Below are positions 15,796 through 23,834 of a stretch of DNA of 33,106 bases, piece after piece. The notes beneath the pieces are model-generated. The model searched no databases, was not told the origin of the DNA, and saw nothing but the letters and a program-made list of their open reading frames with translations. Source of the stretch: Nitrospira sp. ST-bin4 (GTDB lineage: Bacteria > Nitrospirota > Nitrospiria > Nitrospirales > Nitrospiraceae). How positions within the stretch are numbered: position 1 is the first letter of the stretch; every line of letters starts with the position of its first letter. Made by a program: the position numbers and the translations under genes. Location: assembly GCA_002083565.1 (NCBI GenBank), contig MSXM01000078.1, forward strand, positions 1-33,106, read 5' to 3'.

Positions 15796-15802
15796 CTTCT
15801 TA

Positions 15803-15820
15803 TTATCTTTACCAAGATAA
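15803..15820 (+). terminator. AT-rich hairpin after the DsrE/F/H-like trio
   Basis: TTATCTT (15803-15809) pairs with AAGATAA (15814-15820) over a 4-nt TACC loop, 8 nt past the last stop codon. There is no U run after it, so it is a poor intrinsic terminator. It could instead be part of the AT-rich origin region that follows. Confidence 0.3.
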
Positions 15821-15983
15821 GAAACTCGTAGGAGTAGTCGGAGTCGTAGTAGTAAGAAGAATAGTGGGAATAGCTCATACATTGTTGGAAAGATAGAACA
15901 ATAGAGACAGACTCCTGTCTGATGAGTTTGTGGATTTCCTCTGCATGAACCGCCTGAGTTGGGTGGTATAGGGTGTGTGTAGA

Positions 15984-16118
15984 AGTGGATAAGGAAAATC
16001 CAACTCGACAATATACGGGGGTACGTGGTAATCAGCGATTCCTTTCAGGTGAGGATTTACTCGGAATTGTGAAGACGGATGGCAGGTTGTCCACAGGTGT
16101 GTATAAGCCTGTGTATAG
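15984..16118 (+). promoter_or_regulatory. DnaA-box cluster upstream of dnaA (candidate oriC or dnaA control region)
   Basis: Compared with TTATNCACA, the region holds four near matches: AGTGGATAA (15984-15992, complement TTATCCACT), TTGTCCACA (16087-16095), TGTGTATAA (16098-16106, complement TTATACACA, a full match) and TGTGTATAG (16110-16118, complement CTATACACA). Three lie within 32 nt, just before the dnaA start. The roughly 340 nt from the previous gene to dnaA hold no coding sequence. Bacterial origins often lie beside dnaA, so this may be oriC, an autoregulatory site, or both. A longer AT-rich unwinding element is not obvious. Confidence 0.6.
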
Positions 16119-16133
16119 GAATTTTAAAGGGTT

Positions 16134-17474
16134 ATGAGTATCGACACGGTTTGGCAAGAGGCTCTTCACTTTATCCAGGGGAAGGTCCCGAAGCAGGTGT
16201 ACGACACCTGGTTCACCCCAGTGCACCTGGATAGAATTGAAGATTCGACTGCCCATATCGGGGTTCCGAATAAGTTCTTTGGCGATTGGCTGGGCACCCA
16301 CTATGGTCCGCTTCTCGCCGAAGCGGTCTCGGCTGCGCGTGGAGGTGGAGATGTCGCCGTCTCTTTCCTGGTCGATCAGAAATCAGCCAAGCAGCAGGAT
16401 CAGGCTGCGGTCGCGACGGCTGCCAAGACCGTCACGCAGCCTAAGCCAAGGCGGGGGATTCAGCTCAACCCCAAGTACATTTTTAAGAATTTTGTCGTCG
16501 GTGCCGGGAACCAGTTCGCGCATGCCGCCTGCATGGCGGTTGCTGAACAGCCGGGGAAAGCGTACAACCCCCTCTTTATCTATGGGGGTGTAGGCCTTGG
16601 AAAGACGCACTTACTGAACGCGATCGGCAATCATGTGGCGGAGCGGACCGATCTCCGAATCGCCTATCTGACGACCGAGCAGTTCACCAACGAGGTCATC
16701 AACTCGATCCGCTATGACAAGATGATGGACCTGCGGAAGCGCTATCGGCATATCGATATGCTGATGATCGACGACATCCAGTTTTTGGCCGGCAAAGAGC
16801 GGACGCAGGAAGAGTTCTTTCATACGTTCAATGCGTTGTATGAGGGGCATAAGCAGATCGTTCTCTCGAGCGACCGGTTTCCGAAAGACATGCCGGATAT
16901 CGAAGAGCGGCTCCGGTCCCGCTTCGAATGGGGACTCATCGCCGATCTACAGCCGCCCGATGTGGAAACGCGGATCGCCATCTTGCGCAAGAAGTCCGAG
17001 GACGAGGGGATCCAGCTTCCCGAGGACGTGATCCAGTATCTTTCGACCACTCTGAAGAGCAATATTCGTGAGCTCGAAGGCAGCCTTGTCCGATTGGGAG
17101 CCTTTGCGTCGCTCACAGGACAGAAGATTACCCTGGAGATGGCCAAGACGGTCTTGCGTGATCTGATCGGGGATAAGAAGAAAATCGTGGCGATGGAAGA
17201 TATCCAGGATGTGGTCTGCACCCAGTTTCACGTGAAGATCAACGAGCTGAAGTCCCGCCGTCGAAGCAAGACGCTGGTCCATCCGCGGCAGATCGCCATG
17301 TATCTCTGCCGCGAACTGACCGACGCCTCGTATCCGGAGATCGGCCGGCATTTCGGCGGCAAGGACCATACGACGATTATCCATGCCTGCCGCCAGGTGG
17401 CGAAGGCGAAGGACGCGGATCCGGCCATGCAGACGACGTTGGAAAAACTGAAGGAACAGATCCTACGGGGTTGA
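16134..17474 (+). CDS. dnaA: Chromosomal replication initiator protein
   Basis: DnaA binds DnaA boxes at the origin and opens the duplex. At 446 residues it is complete. Domain I is at 1-85, followed by a short linker. The AAA+ domain has Walker A GGVGLGKT (151-158), Walker B LMIDDIQF (210-217) and an arginine-finger region (RLRSRFEWGL). The C-terminal domain has the DnaA signature with GGKDHTTIIHA at about 406-416. AAAGG precedes ATG. dnaN follows 27 nt later on the same strand, so the two are probably co-transcribed. The DnaA boxes in front suggest autorepression. Confidence 0.98.
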   Translation: MSIDTVWQEALHFIQGKVPKQVYDTWFTPVHLDRIEDSTAHIGVPNKFFGDWLGTHYGPLLAEAVSAARGGGDVAVSFLVDQKSAKQQDQAAVATAAKTVTQPKPRRGIQLNPKYIFKNFVVGAGNQFAHAACMAVAEQPGKAYNPLFIYGGVGLGKTHLLNAIGNHVAERTDLRIAYLTTEQFTNEVINSIRYDKMMDLRKRYRHIDMLMIDDIQFLAGKERTQEEFFHTFNALYEGHKQIVLSSDRFPKDMPDIEERLRSRFEWGLIADLQPPDVETRIAILRKKSEDEGIQLPEDVIQYLSTTLKSNIRELEGSLVRLGAFASLTGQKITLEMAKTVLRDLIGDKKKIVAMEDIQDVVCTQFHVKINELKSRRRSKTLVHPRQIAMYLCRELTDASYPEIGRHFGGKDHTTIIHACRQVAKAKDADPAMQTTLEKLKEQILRG

Positions 17475-17501
17475 GGTCGTCCTGTTGAGGGAGAAGATAC
17501 T

Positions 17502-18626
17502 ATGAAGGTACGCATCGGGCGCGATGAACTGTTGACGGGTCTCCAGCGTGTGCAAGGCGTCGTGGAGAAACGGAACACCATGCCGATTCTCTCCAACATT
17601 CTGCTGGAAGCCAAACAGGACGGCGTTGAGATTGTCGCGACAGACCTGGAAATCGGTATGCGCGGACTCTATAAGGCCACGGTACTGCAACCGGGCGGTG
17701 TGACCGTCTCGGCGCGCAAGCTGTATGAAATTATCAAGGAGTTGAAGGCCGGCGAGATCGAGTTGACCTCGGGCGACAACAATTGGACGACGATTCAAGC
17801 GGGCAAGAGCCAGTTCAAAATCGTCGGGCTGCCCAGTTCCGAGTACCCTGCCCTGCCGGTGATCGATCGCGAGGGCTTGATTCCGCTCTCCGGCGCCGGG
17901 CTGTTGGAACTGATCCGGAAAACGTTGTTTGCCGCAGGGGACAATGATGCGCGCTATATTCTGAACGGCCTGCTCGTCACCTTGGTCGTCACGGACAAGA
18001 AGACCTCGCTCCGGCTTGTGGGTACCGACGGCCATCGTCTGGCCGTGACCGAGCAGGAAGTGGGCAAAGCCGGCAAGGGCGGACCGCAGGAAATTAAAGC
18101 CATCGTCCCGAAGAAAGCGGCGCAGGAAATGCGGCGGCTGTTGGAAGAGGGGGGCGAAGGCGAACCGCTGATCGGGTTTACCAAGAACCTCATGATCTTC
18201 CGGAAAAGCGGCCTGCTCATGACCTCGCGCTTGATGGAAGGGAACTATCCCAACTATCAGCAGGTCATCCCCAAAGAGGGCGGGAAGAAGATCAGTGTGA
18301 ACCGCCTCGAATTGGAAAGCGCGCTGCGGCGCGTGTCGGTCCTGTCGAAAGACAAGGCGAACGCCGTGAAACTTTCTTTTGCGCCGGGCCATATGATCCT
18401 GTTTTCGAGCAACCCGGATTACGGAGAAGCGACCGAGGAGTTGCCGGCGACCTATGACGGTGAGGCGCTGCAGACCGGATTCAACGCCCGGTATCTTCTG
18501 GATGTCTTCAGTGTGATGGACAGCGAAACCATCACCTTGCAGATGGACACGCCGCTCAGCCCGTGCTTGATTCAGGAAGCCGAGAATCCTGGGTTCAAGT
18601 GTGTCGTGATGCCGATTAAGATCTAG
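17502..18626 (+). CDS. dnaN: DNA polymerase III sliding clamp (beta subunit)
   Basis: The beta clamp encircles DNA and tethers polymerase III. The 374-residue protein has the expected length and three-domain architecture. The N terminus reads MKVRIGRDELLTGLQRVQGV then RNTMPILSNILLEA, a clamp hallmark. GTDGHRLA lies in the middle domain, and the C terminus ends with NPGFKCVVMPIKI, the conserved end that forms part of the partner-binding pocket. It sits 27 nt after dnaA. recF, often next in other bacteria, is absent; a palindromic non-coding element and gyrB follow instead. Confidence 0.98.
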   Translation: MKVRIGRDELLTGLQRVQGVVEKRNTMPILSNILLEAKQDGVEIVATDLEIGMRGLYKATVLQPGGVTVSARKLYEIIKELKAGEIELTSGDNNWTTIQAGKSQFKIVGLPSSEYPALPVIDREGLIPLSGAGLLELIRKTLFAAGDNDARYILNGLLVTLVVTDKKTSLRLVGTDGHRLAVTEQEVGKAGKGGPQEIKAIVPKKAAQEMRRLLEEGGEGEPLIGFTKNLMIFRKSGLLMTSRLMEGNYPNYQQVIPKEGGKKISVNRLELESALRRVSVLSKDKANAVKLSFAPGHMILFSSNPDYGEATEELPATYDGEALQTGFNARYLLDVFSVMDSETITLQMDTPLSPCLIQEAENPGFKCVVMPIKI

Positions 18627-18751
18627 GCGGATGATGAACATGCTCACCAGCGTCGTTCTCGGCTCAAAGAAATCCTCAACGTACCCCAGAGGGTACGCCT
18701 CCGGTTTCTTTTCGCCTGCGGCCTTGCCGGATGAACATGTTGATCATCCGC
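18627..18751. repeat. Long-arm palindromic element between dnaN and gyrB
   Basis: The outer arms GCGGATGATGAACATG (18627-18642) and CATGTTGATCATCCGC (18736-18751) are inverted repeats matching at 15 of 16 positions. An inner hairpin pairs CGTACCC (18680-18686) with GGGTACG (18691-18697) around CAGA. The element fills most of the 155-nt gap. The inner part, with GGGTACGCCTCCGG and TTTCTT, looks like a dispersed palindromic repeat that I recall from Nitrospira intergenic regions; that needs a search. It may also act as a terminator for dnaA-dnaN. Confidence 0.6.
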
Positions 18752-18781
18752 TGAAAACCAAGATCAGAGACTAGGAGAGGG

Positions 18782-21205
18782 ATGGCCACGAACGAGTCAA
18801 TCAGCAAGCCCAAGTCAGACAGTTACAACGCCGACCAAATCAAAGTCCTCGAAGGTCTCGATGCCGTGCGGAAACGCCCGGCGATGTACATCGGCAGCAC
18901 CGGCGTCGACGGCCTTCACCACCTCGTCTATGAAGTCGTCGACAACAGCGTCGACGAACACATGGCGGGATTCGGGGAGACGATCGAGGTCACGATTCAC
19001 ATCGACGGGAGTGTCACCGTCGTCGATAACGGCCGGGGCATTCCGACCGGCATGCACTCCACGCAAAAGAAATCCGCGGCCGAGGTGGCGCTGACCGTCC
19101 TCCATGCCGGCGGAAAGTTCGAGCAGGGCGCGTACACCGTTTCGGGCGGTCTGCACGGGGTGGGCATTTCCGTGGTCAACGCGCTCTCCGAATGGCTCGA
19201 CCTGCGCATCAGGCGCGGCGGCAAGGAACACTTCATGCGGTTCCGCCACGGCGTGCCGGAGGCGCCGCTGAAAGTCGTCGGCGAAACGGCAGACAAGGGA
19301 ACCGAAGTCACCTTCCTGCCATCGGCGCAAACCTTCACGCAGCTCGTCTTCGACTTCGACACGCTGGAGCATCGCCTGCGCGAGCTTGCGTTCCTGAATT
19401 CCGGCGTGTCGATCCGCCTCAAGGACGCGCGCCATGTCGAAACGCGCGAGGAGCATCTTTATTACGAAGGCGGGCTTATCGCGTTCGCGCGCTATCTCGA
19501 CAAGTCGAAAACGCCGCTGATCGAAAAGCCGATCAATTTCACGGTTGAGCGCGAGGGCGTGACCGTCGATGTCGCGATGTGGTGGAACGACAGCTACCAC
19601 GAAAAAGTGCTATGCTTCACCAACAACATCCCGCAGCGCGACGGCGGCACGCACCTTGCCGGCTTCCGCGCGGCGCTGACGCGCATCATCAACAATTACG
19701 CGGCCGAATCCGGCATCGCGAAGAAGGAAAAGATCGCGCTGACGGGCGATGACGCGCGCGAAGGGCTGACCTGCATCCTGTCGGTGAAGGTTCCGGACCC
19801 CAAATTCTCCTCGCAGACGAAAGACAAGCTCGTCTCGTCGGAAGTGCGCCCGGTCGTCGAAGGCGTCGTCGCCGAAAAGCTGGGGCAATGGTTCGAGGAA
19901 AACCCCGGCGAAGCGCGCAAGGTCGTCGGCAAGATCGTCGAGGCGGCGATGGCGCGCGAGGCGGCGCGCAAGGCGCGCGAACTGACGCGGCGCAAATCCG
20001 CGCTCGACATCTCATCGCTCCCCGGCAAGCTCGCCGACTGTCAGGAACGCGATCCGGCGAAGTCCGAACTCTTCATCGTCGAGGGCGACTCGGCCGGCGG
20101 CAGCGCGAAACAGGCGCGGAACCGCGAGAACCAGGCGGTGCTCCCCTTGCGCGGCAAGATCCTCAATGTCGAGCGCGCGCGCTTCGACAAGATGCTCGGC
20201 AGTCAGGAGATCGGCACGCTCATCACCGCGCTTGGCGCCGGGATCGGGCGCGACGACTTCAACGCCGACAAGCTGCGCTACCACAAGATCGTCATCATGA
20301 CCGACGCCGACGTCGACGGCGCGCATATCCGCACGCTGCTGTTGACGTTCTTCTTCCGCCAGATGCCGGAGGTCATTGCGCGCGGCTGCCTCTATATCGC
20401 GCAGCCCCCGCTCTACAAGATCAGCCGCGGCAAGTCGGAGCAGTATGTCCTCGACGATCGCGGCCTTGAAGATTATCTCTATACGGAAGGGGCCGCAGAC
20501 GCCCAGCTCCTCCTTGACGGCGGCGAGGCGATCGCCGGCGCTGATCTTGCCGACATCATCGCGCGCGCCCGGCGCGCGCGCGAGGCGATTGAGGAATTTC
20601 CGGCGCGCTTTTCCCGCGACATCATCGTGCAGGCCGCGCTGGCGCGCGCGCTTTCTGAAACGCCGGCCGACGCGGCCGACGCGGAGGCGCTGGCGCAAAA
20701 GGTCGCCGCGCGCCTCGATCTCGTCTCGGACGAGTTTGAGCGCGGCTGGCGCGGCGCGCCGGACGGGGAGGGCGGCTATGTGTTTGAGCGCGAAGTGCGC
20801 GGCGTCGCCGAACGCCACGCGCTGACGCGCGATCTCCTCGTCTCCGGCGACGCAAGGCGCACGCAGGAATTGATGAACGACCTCGCCGAGATTTTCGACA
20901 AGCCGGCGATCTGGACCCGCAAGGACCAGCGCGCGACGATCACCGGGCCGAACAGCCTGCTGCGCGCGGTGCGCGCCGCCGGCGAGAAAGGCGTCTCGAT
21001 CCAGCGCTACAAGGGCCTTGGCGAAATGAACCCCGACCAGCTCTGGGAAACGACGCTCGACCCCGCCGCGCGCGTGCTGTTGCAGGTGAAGGTGAAAGAG
21101 GCCGACGCCGCCGACGACATCTTCTCAAGGCTGATGGGCGAAGTCGTCGAACCGCGCCGCGAATTCATCCAGGAAAACGCGCTGACGGCGGAGCTGGATG
21201 TTTAG
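18782..21205 (+). CDS. gyrB: DNA gyrase subunit B (hybrid reading frame)
   Basis: The 807-residue GyrB frame is complete: GHKL ATPase motifs EVVDNSVDEH (51-60), VDNGRGIP (81-88) and GGLHGVG (122-128); transducer domain; Toprim EGDSAGG (434-440) and DADVDG (508-513); C-terminal QRYKGLGEMNPDQLW (741-755). Together with GyrA it introduces negative supercoils. Residues 1 to about 138 fit a Nitrospira-type GyrB. From about DLRIRRGGKEHF onward, the protein and its very GC-rich codons fit an alphaproteobacterium, including a long insertion at about 568-690 that is usual in that class. The switch lies in the highly conserved SGGLHGVG to NALSEWL stretch. The frame is therefore probably two genes fused by assembly. 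The 274 nt that follow hold no clear gene. Confidence 0.9.
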   Translation: MATNESISKPKSDSYNADQIKVLEGLDAVRKRPAMYIGSTGVDGLHHLVYEVVDNSVDEHMAGFGETIEVTIHIDGSVTVVDNGRGIPTGMHSTQKKSAAEVALTVLHAGGKFEQGAYTVSGGLHGVGISVVNALSEWLDLRIRRGGKEHFMRFRHGVPEAPLKVVGETADKGTEVTFLPSAQTFTQLVFDFDTLEHRLRELAFLNSGVSIRLKDARHVETREEHLYYEGGLIAFARYLDKSKTPLIEKPINFTVEREGVTVDVAMWWNDSYHEKVLCFTNNIPQRDGGTHLAGFRAALTRIINNYAAESGIAKKEKIALTGDDAREGLTCILSVKVPDPKFSSQTKDKLVSSEVRPVVEGVVAEKLGQWFEENPGEARKVVGKIVEAAMAREAARKARELTRRKSALDISSLPGKLADCQERDPAKSELFIVEGDSAGGSAKQARNRENQAVLPLRGKILNVERARFDKMLGSQEIGTLITALGAGIGRDDFNADKLRYHKIVIMTDADVDGAHIRTLLLTFFFRQMPEVIARGCLYIAQPPLYKISRGKSEQYVLDDRGLEDYLYTEGAADAQLLLDGGEAIAGADLADIIARARRAREAIEEFPARFSRDIIVQAALARALSETPADAADAEALAQKVAARLDLVSDEFERGWRGAPDGEGGYVFEREVRGVAERHALTRDLLVSGDARRTQELMNDLAEIFDKPAIWTRKDQRATITGPNSLLRAVRAAGEKGVSIQRYKGLGEMNPDQLWETTLDPAARVLLQVKVKEADAADDIFSRLMGEVVEPRREFIQENALTAELDV
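19133..19201. other. Probable chimera junction inside gyrB
   Basis: Within residues 118-140 of the gyrB frame, lineage-typical residues change from Nitrospira-like (TGMHSTQKKSAAEVALTVLH before) to alphaproteobacterial (DLRIRRGGKEHFMRFRHG after). GC-rich GCG/CGC codons become dominant downstream, and the downstream gene neighbourhood changes completely. The exact point cannot be placed, because this stretch is nearly identical in all bacteria. Confidence 0.75.
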
Positions 21206-21479
21206 GGGAGGTCCTTAGGGCCGCTCATTGAGGCGGGAGCTGGACGAGCCGCTCTGCTGTCGGCCCCGAGTTCGGACGCGATTGGAAAGGCCGAAAATCG
21301 CCGAGAATGGACGCTCGCCAGTTTGGCGCGTGCGCGCCCGACGGGGGCCCGAGGGAAACGTCAGACCCGCAGCCGTAGACACAGCAGCGGGCGCGATATG
21401 TCCCGTTTGGATTAGTTCGGCAACCGCGCCTATGCCCTCGGAATCCCTTCCCTCAATCAAGAGCGGCCACGCGCCAAAG

Positions 21480-22022
21480 TCACTCACGACGAAGAGTGAC
21501 GTCGCCAAACGTTTGCGATGCGCCGTCTTGAATATTGTCCAGCCGCCATCTCCACGTGTCGTCAGCGCCATCGTATGTGAAGGTGTTGGTGAAAATGAGA
21601 GCGCCTTCAGCGTCACGAAACTCGAATGGGATCGAATCTGGGCTTTCCGCCGCTTTGCAGGTCACGTCGCCGGAAGCCACTTCGGTGTTGTCGAACCAGA
21701 AGCACACATAGTGATCGCCCAGCCACCCGATCAGGATTGTCGCTTCATACGCCGGCAGCCCGTTATCGCCTCTCTCTCGAGATACCTCGTTGATGCGCAC
21801 ATAGTTGCGTTGGAGGATCCACTCAGCATCGACATCGTGCACCGCGCTCTGGCCGGCAATCGCGCCAGTGAGCCGCCAGCTGCCAACCAGCCTGCTGAGC
21901 ATCGCTTCGGATCGAGACGCGTTGGCCGCAGCTTCATCCAGCGGCGACGTTCTGATCGCCTGCGTCTGCGCGCAACCGACCAGAAGCATCGTCCCCATGA
22001 CAATAAGAAATCGTCGAAACAT
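21480..22022 (-). CDS. Putative lipoprotein, DUF1579-like
   Basis: The 180-residue protein has a lipoprotein signal (MFRRFLIVMGTMLLVGC; lipobox LVGC with C17), so it should be anchored to the periplasmic face of a membrane. The mature part (about 45-178) starts LVGSWRLTGAIAGQ and continues AEWILQRNYVRI, IGWLGDHYVCFWFDN and FTYDGADDTWRW. This beta-rich pattern resembles DUF1579/lipocalin-like proteins of unknown function. AGGAGG lies 7 nt upstream of ATG, a strong site. It is a single gene, opposite in direction to gyrB. The domain match is by eye only. Confidence 0.6.
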   Translation of the reverse strand: MFRRFLIVMGTMLLVGCAQTQAIRTSPLDEAAANASRSEAMLSRLVGSWRLTGAIAGQSAVHDVDAEWILQRNYVRINEVSRERGDNGLPAYEATILIGWLGDHYVCFWFDNTEVASGDVTCKAAESPDSIPFEFRDAEGALIFTNTFTYDGADDTWRWRLDNIQDGASQTFGDVTLRRE

Positions 22023-22187
22023 GCGTCCTCCTCGCGGAAATGTCGTGGGGATTGGTATAGGTCGCAGAGGAAAGCGCCAACAGAAGTTCCTTAGCGACGA
22101 CGTACTTCTCTCGAATTGCTAGCTACATGATATTTATGTCCGCCCAGGGCCAAAGACGGCATTCCGAGCGCGTGCGGACATTGATCC

Positions 22188-23144
22188 CTATCGCTCGTCG
22201 CCCTCCCCCTCCGGCACCTCAAAAACTTGCCCCGGATAGATCAGGTCCGGGTCGCGGATTTGATCCGCGTTTGCTTCGTAAATGACCGTGTACTGAACGC
22301 CGCGGCCATAGACGCGCCGCGCGATGCGCCAGAGGCTGTTGCCGGGCTGGACGACGACCTTCCCGTCCTTCATCTGCACGTCGTCAAGGCTCGCGCGTTC
22401 GAAGGGAAGCTCGATCGCGTAAACCGGCTTGCCGTTTTCATCGAGCTGGATGACCTGCAAGGAATAGACGCCGGGCGGCATCGACGTGGTGAGGCGCCAG
22501 CGCCCGTCTTCGCCGGCGGCGGTCTGGCCGACGAATTGTCCGCTGGCGAAAATCTGGACGACGCGTCCCGCCTCGGCCTTGCCGGCGAAAATGACGGCGC
22601 CTGAATCGTCATAGTCGATCGTGTCGAGCGACAGCGGGCCAAGGCCGACGCCCTCGTCGCGCGGCTCTTGCAGCACCTGCGTCGCGCCGCCGGGCGTCGT
22701 CTTGAGGACGAGCGGGCGGTCGCCTTCGCGCTCCGGCACATAGATGACGATCGTCTCTTCAGAGCGGATGACGACGCCGTCCGCCGTTTTCATTTCGAGC
22801 GACAGTTCAACAGCGCCGGCGCCGAGCGGGGTTTCCGTCGTCATCACCCAGGCGCCGTCGGCGCCGGCGGTCGCGGTCGCGAGCGGGGCGTCATTGGCGT
22901 AGACCGTGACCGTCGCGCCGGGGCTCGCGCGGCCCGCGATGACGGCGTCGCCGGACCGGTCGACGCGCACAATGTCAAAGCTCGGCAGCGACGGGGTTTG
23001 GGCGTCCTCTGGCGCGGCGGGCGCACGGGGCGCGGTCCGCTCCGCAATGTTCGGCGCCGGCTCGACCAGATTGAAGCGCTCGGCCGCCTTCCAGGCGATG
23101 AAGCCAAGAATGACGAGCAGGAAGAAGATAATGACGACGCGCAT
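22188..23144 (-). CDS. Membrane-anchored LysM protein with Ig-like repeats
   Basis: The 318-residue protein begins with one hydrophobic helix (VVIIFFLLVILGFIAWKAA), a signal anchor that places the rest in the periplasm. A proline/alanine-rich linker follows. Two Ig-like carbohydrate/protein-binding modules come next at about 58-130 and 170-250, each with a GxAxxGxxVxVxA...GxWxxTxxxxLxxG pattern. A LysM domain ends the chain at about 268-313 (VVQPGNSLWRIARRVYG, then DPDLIYPGQVFEVP) and should bind peptidoglycan. The order is typical of alphaproteobacterial envelope proteins of unknown detailed role. It is divergent from the LOG-type gene, with 114 nt between start codons. Confidence 0.85.
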   Translation of the reverse strand: MRVVIIFFLLVILGFIAWKAAERFNLVEPAPNIAERTAPRAPAAPEDAQTPSLPSFDIVRVDRSGDAVIAGRASPGATVTVYANDAPLATATAGADGAWVMTTETPLGAGAVELSLEMKTADGVVIRSEETIVIYVPEREGDRPLVLKTTPGGATQVLQEPRDEGVGLGPLSLDTIDYDDSGAVIFAGKAEAGRVVQIFASGQFVGQTAAGEDGRWRLTTSMPPGVYSLQVIQLDENGKPVYAIELPFERASLDDVQMKDGKVVVQPGNSLWRIARRVYGRGVQYTVIYEANADQIRDPDLIYPGQVFEVPEGEGDER

Positions 23145-23258
23145 CGGCGGCGGCCCCCTTCGCAGACGTTGGCCGCCTCCCTTGACGGCGGTTGTTTACT
23201 TTACCAAGAGGGATTTCGGCCTACAATGCCGCCCAAAACAACATCCGGCTTTAAGTCC

Positions 23259-23813
23259 ATGAAATCTTTGTGCGTTTATTGCGGCTCGCGGGCCGGCAAC
23301 GACCCTGACTTCCTCAAGGCGGCGCAGTTCATCGGCCGCGAAGCGGCGCGGCGCGACTGGCGCATCGTCTATGGCGGCGGCAAGCTTGGCCTTATGGGCG
23401 CGACCGCGGGCGCGGCGCGCGACGCCGGCGGCAGGGTCTTCGGCATCATCCCGGATTTTCTCGTCGAGCTTGAAGGCGTGCTCGACGGCGTCGATCACAT
23501 TGTCGTCAAGACGATGCACGAGCGCAAGATTCGCATGTTCGACGAGTCCGACGCGATCCTGACGCTGCCGGGCGGCATCGGCACGCTGGAGGAATTGATC
23601 GAGACGCTGTCCTGGGCGCGCCTGGCGCTGCACCGGAAGCCGATCATCGTTTTGAACCTCAACGGTTTCTGGGAGCCGTTGAAGACGCTTTTGAAGCACA
23701 TTGTCGTCGAAGGCCTCGCGGCGCCTGAACTCCTCGGCGATCTCGTCTTCATCGACCGCGTGGAAGACGTGTTCCCGCTCCTCGCCAAACGGACGCTTGA
23801 GGCGGTCGCTTAG
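23259..23813 (+). CDS. LOG-family nucleotide phosphoribohydrolase (TIGR00730)
   Basis: Proteins of this family hydrolyse nucleoside 5'-monophosphates to free base and ribose 5-phosphate; in plants and some bacteria they release cytokinins. The 184-residue protein has the Rossmann-like pattern CVYCGSRAG at the N terminus, YGGGKLGLMG (38-47), MHERK (86-90) and the signature PGGIGTLEE (104-112). I chose ATG 23259 because it puts the first beta strand (SLCVYCGS) at the usual place; ATG 23226 is an in-frame alternative. It converges with gltX, with 21 nt between stop codons. The bacterial role is often general nucleotide salvage. Confidence 0.9.
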   Translation: MKSLCVYCGSRAGNDPDFLKAAQFIGREAARRDWRIVYGGGKLGLMGATAGAARDAGGRVFGIIPDFLVELEGVLDGVDHIVVKTMHERKIRMFDESDAILTLPGGIGTLEELIETLSWARLALHRKPIIVLNLNGFWEPLKTLLKHIVVEGLAAPELLGDLVFIDRVEDVFPLLAKRTLEAVA

Positions 23814-23834
23814 CGGCGACGGCGCCCGGCGTTT

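Noticed and set aside
17463..18647. A 394-codon minus-strand frame opposite dnaN
   Set aside because: It exactly mirrors the well-supported dnaN and has the His/Arg/Gln-rich composition of a shadow frame.
19133..19201. Horizontal transfer by homologous recombination within gyrB as the explanation of the switch
   Set aside because: The whole downstream neighbourhood changes with it and a second, similar switch exists in the window. An assembly chimera is simpler; read data could reverse this view.
21206..21479. Open frames on both strands after gyrB
   Set aside because: The protein-like stretches have no recognisable domain and overlap the better-supported lipoprotein gene. The 274 nt are treated as non-coding.
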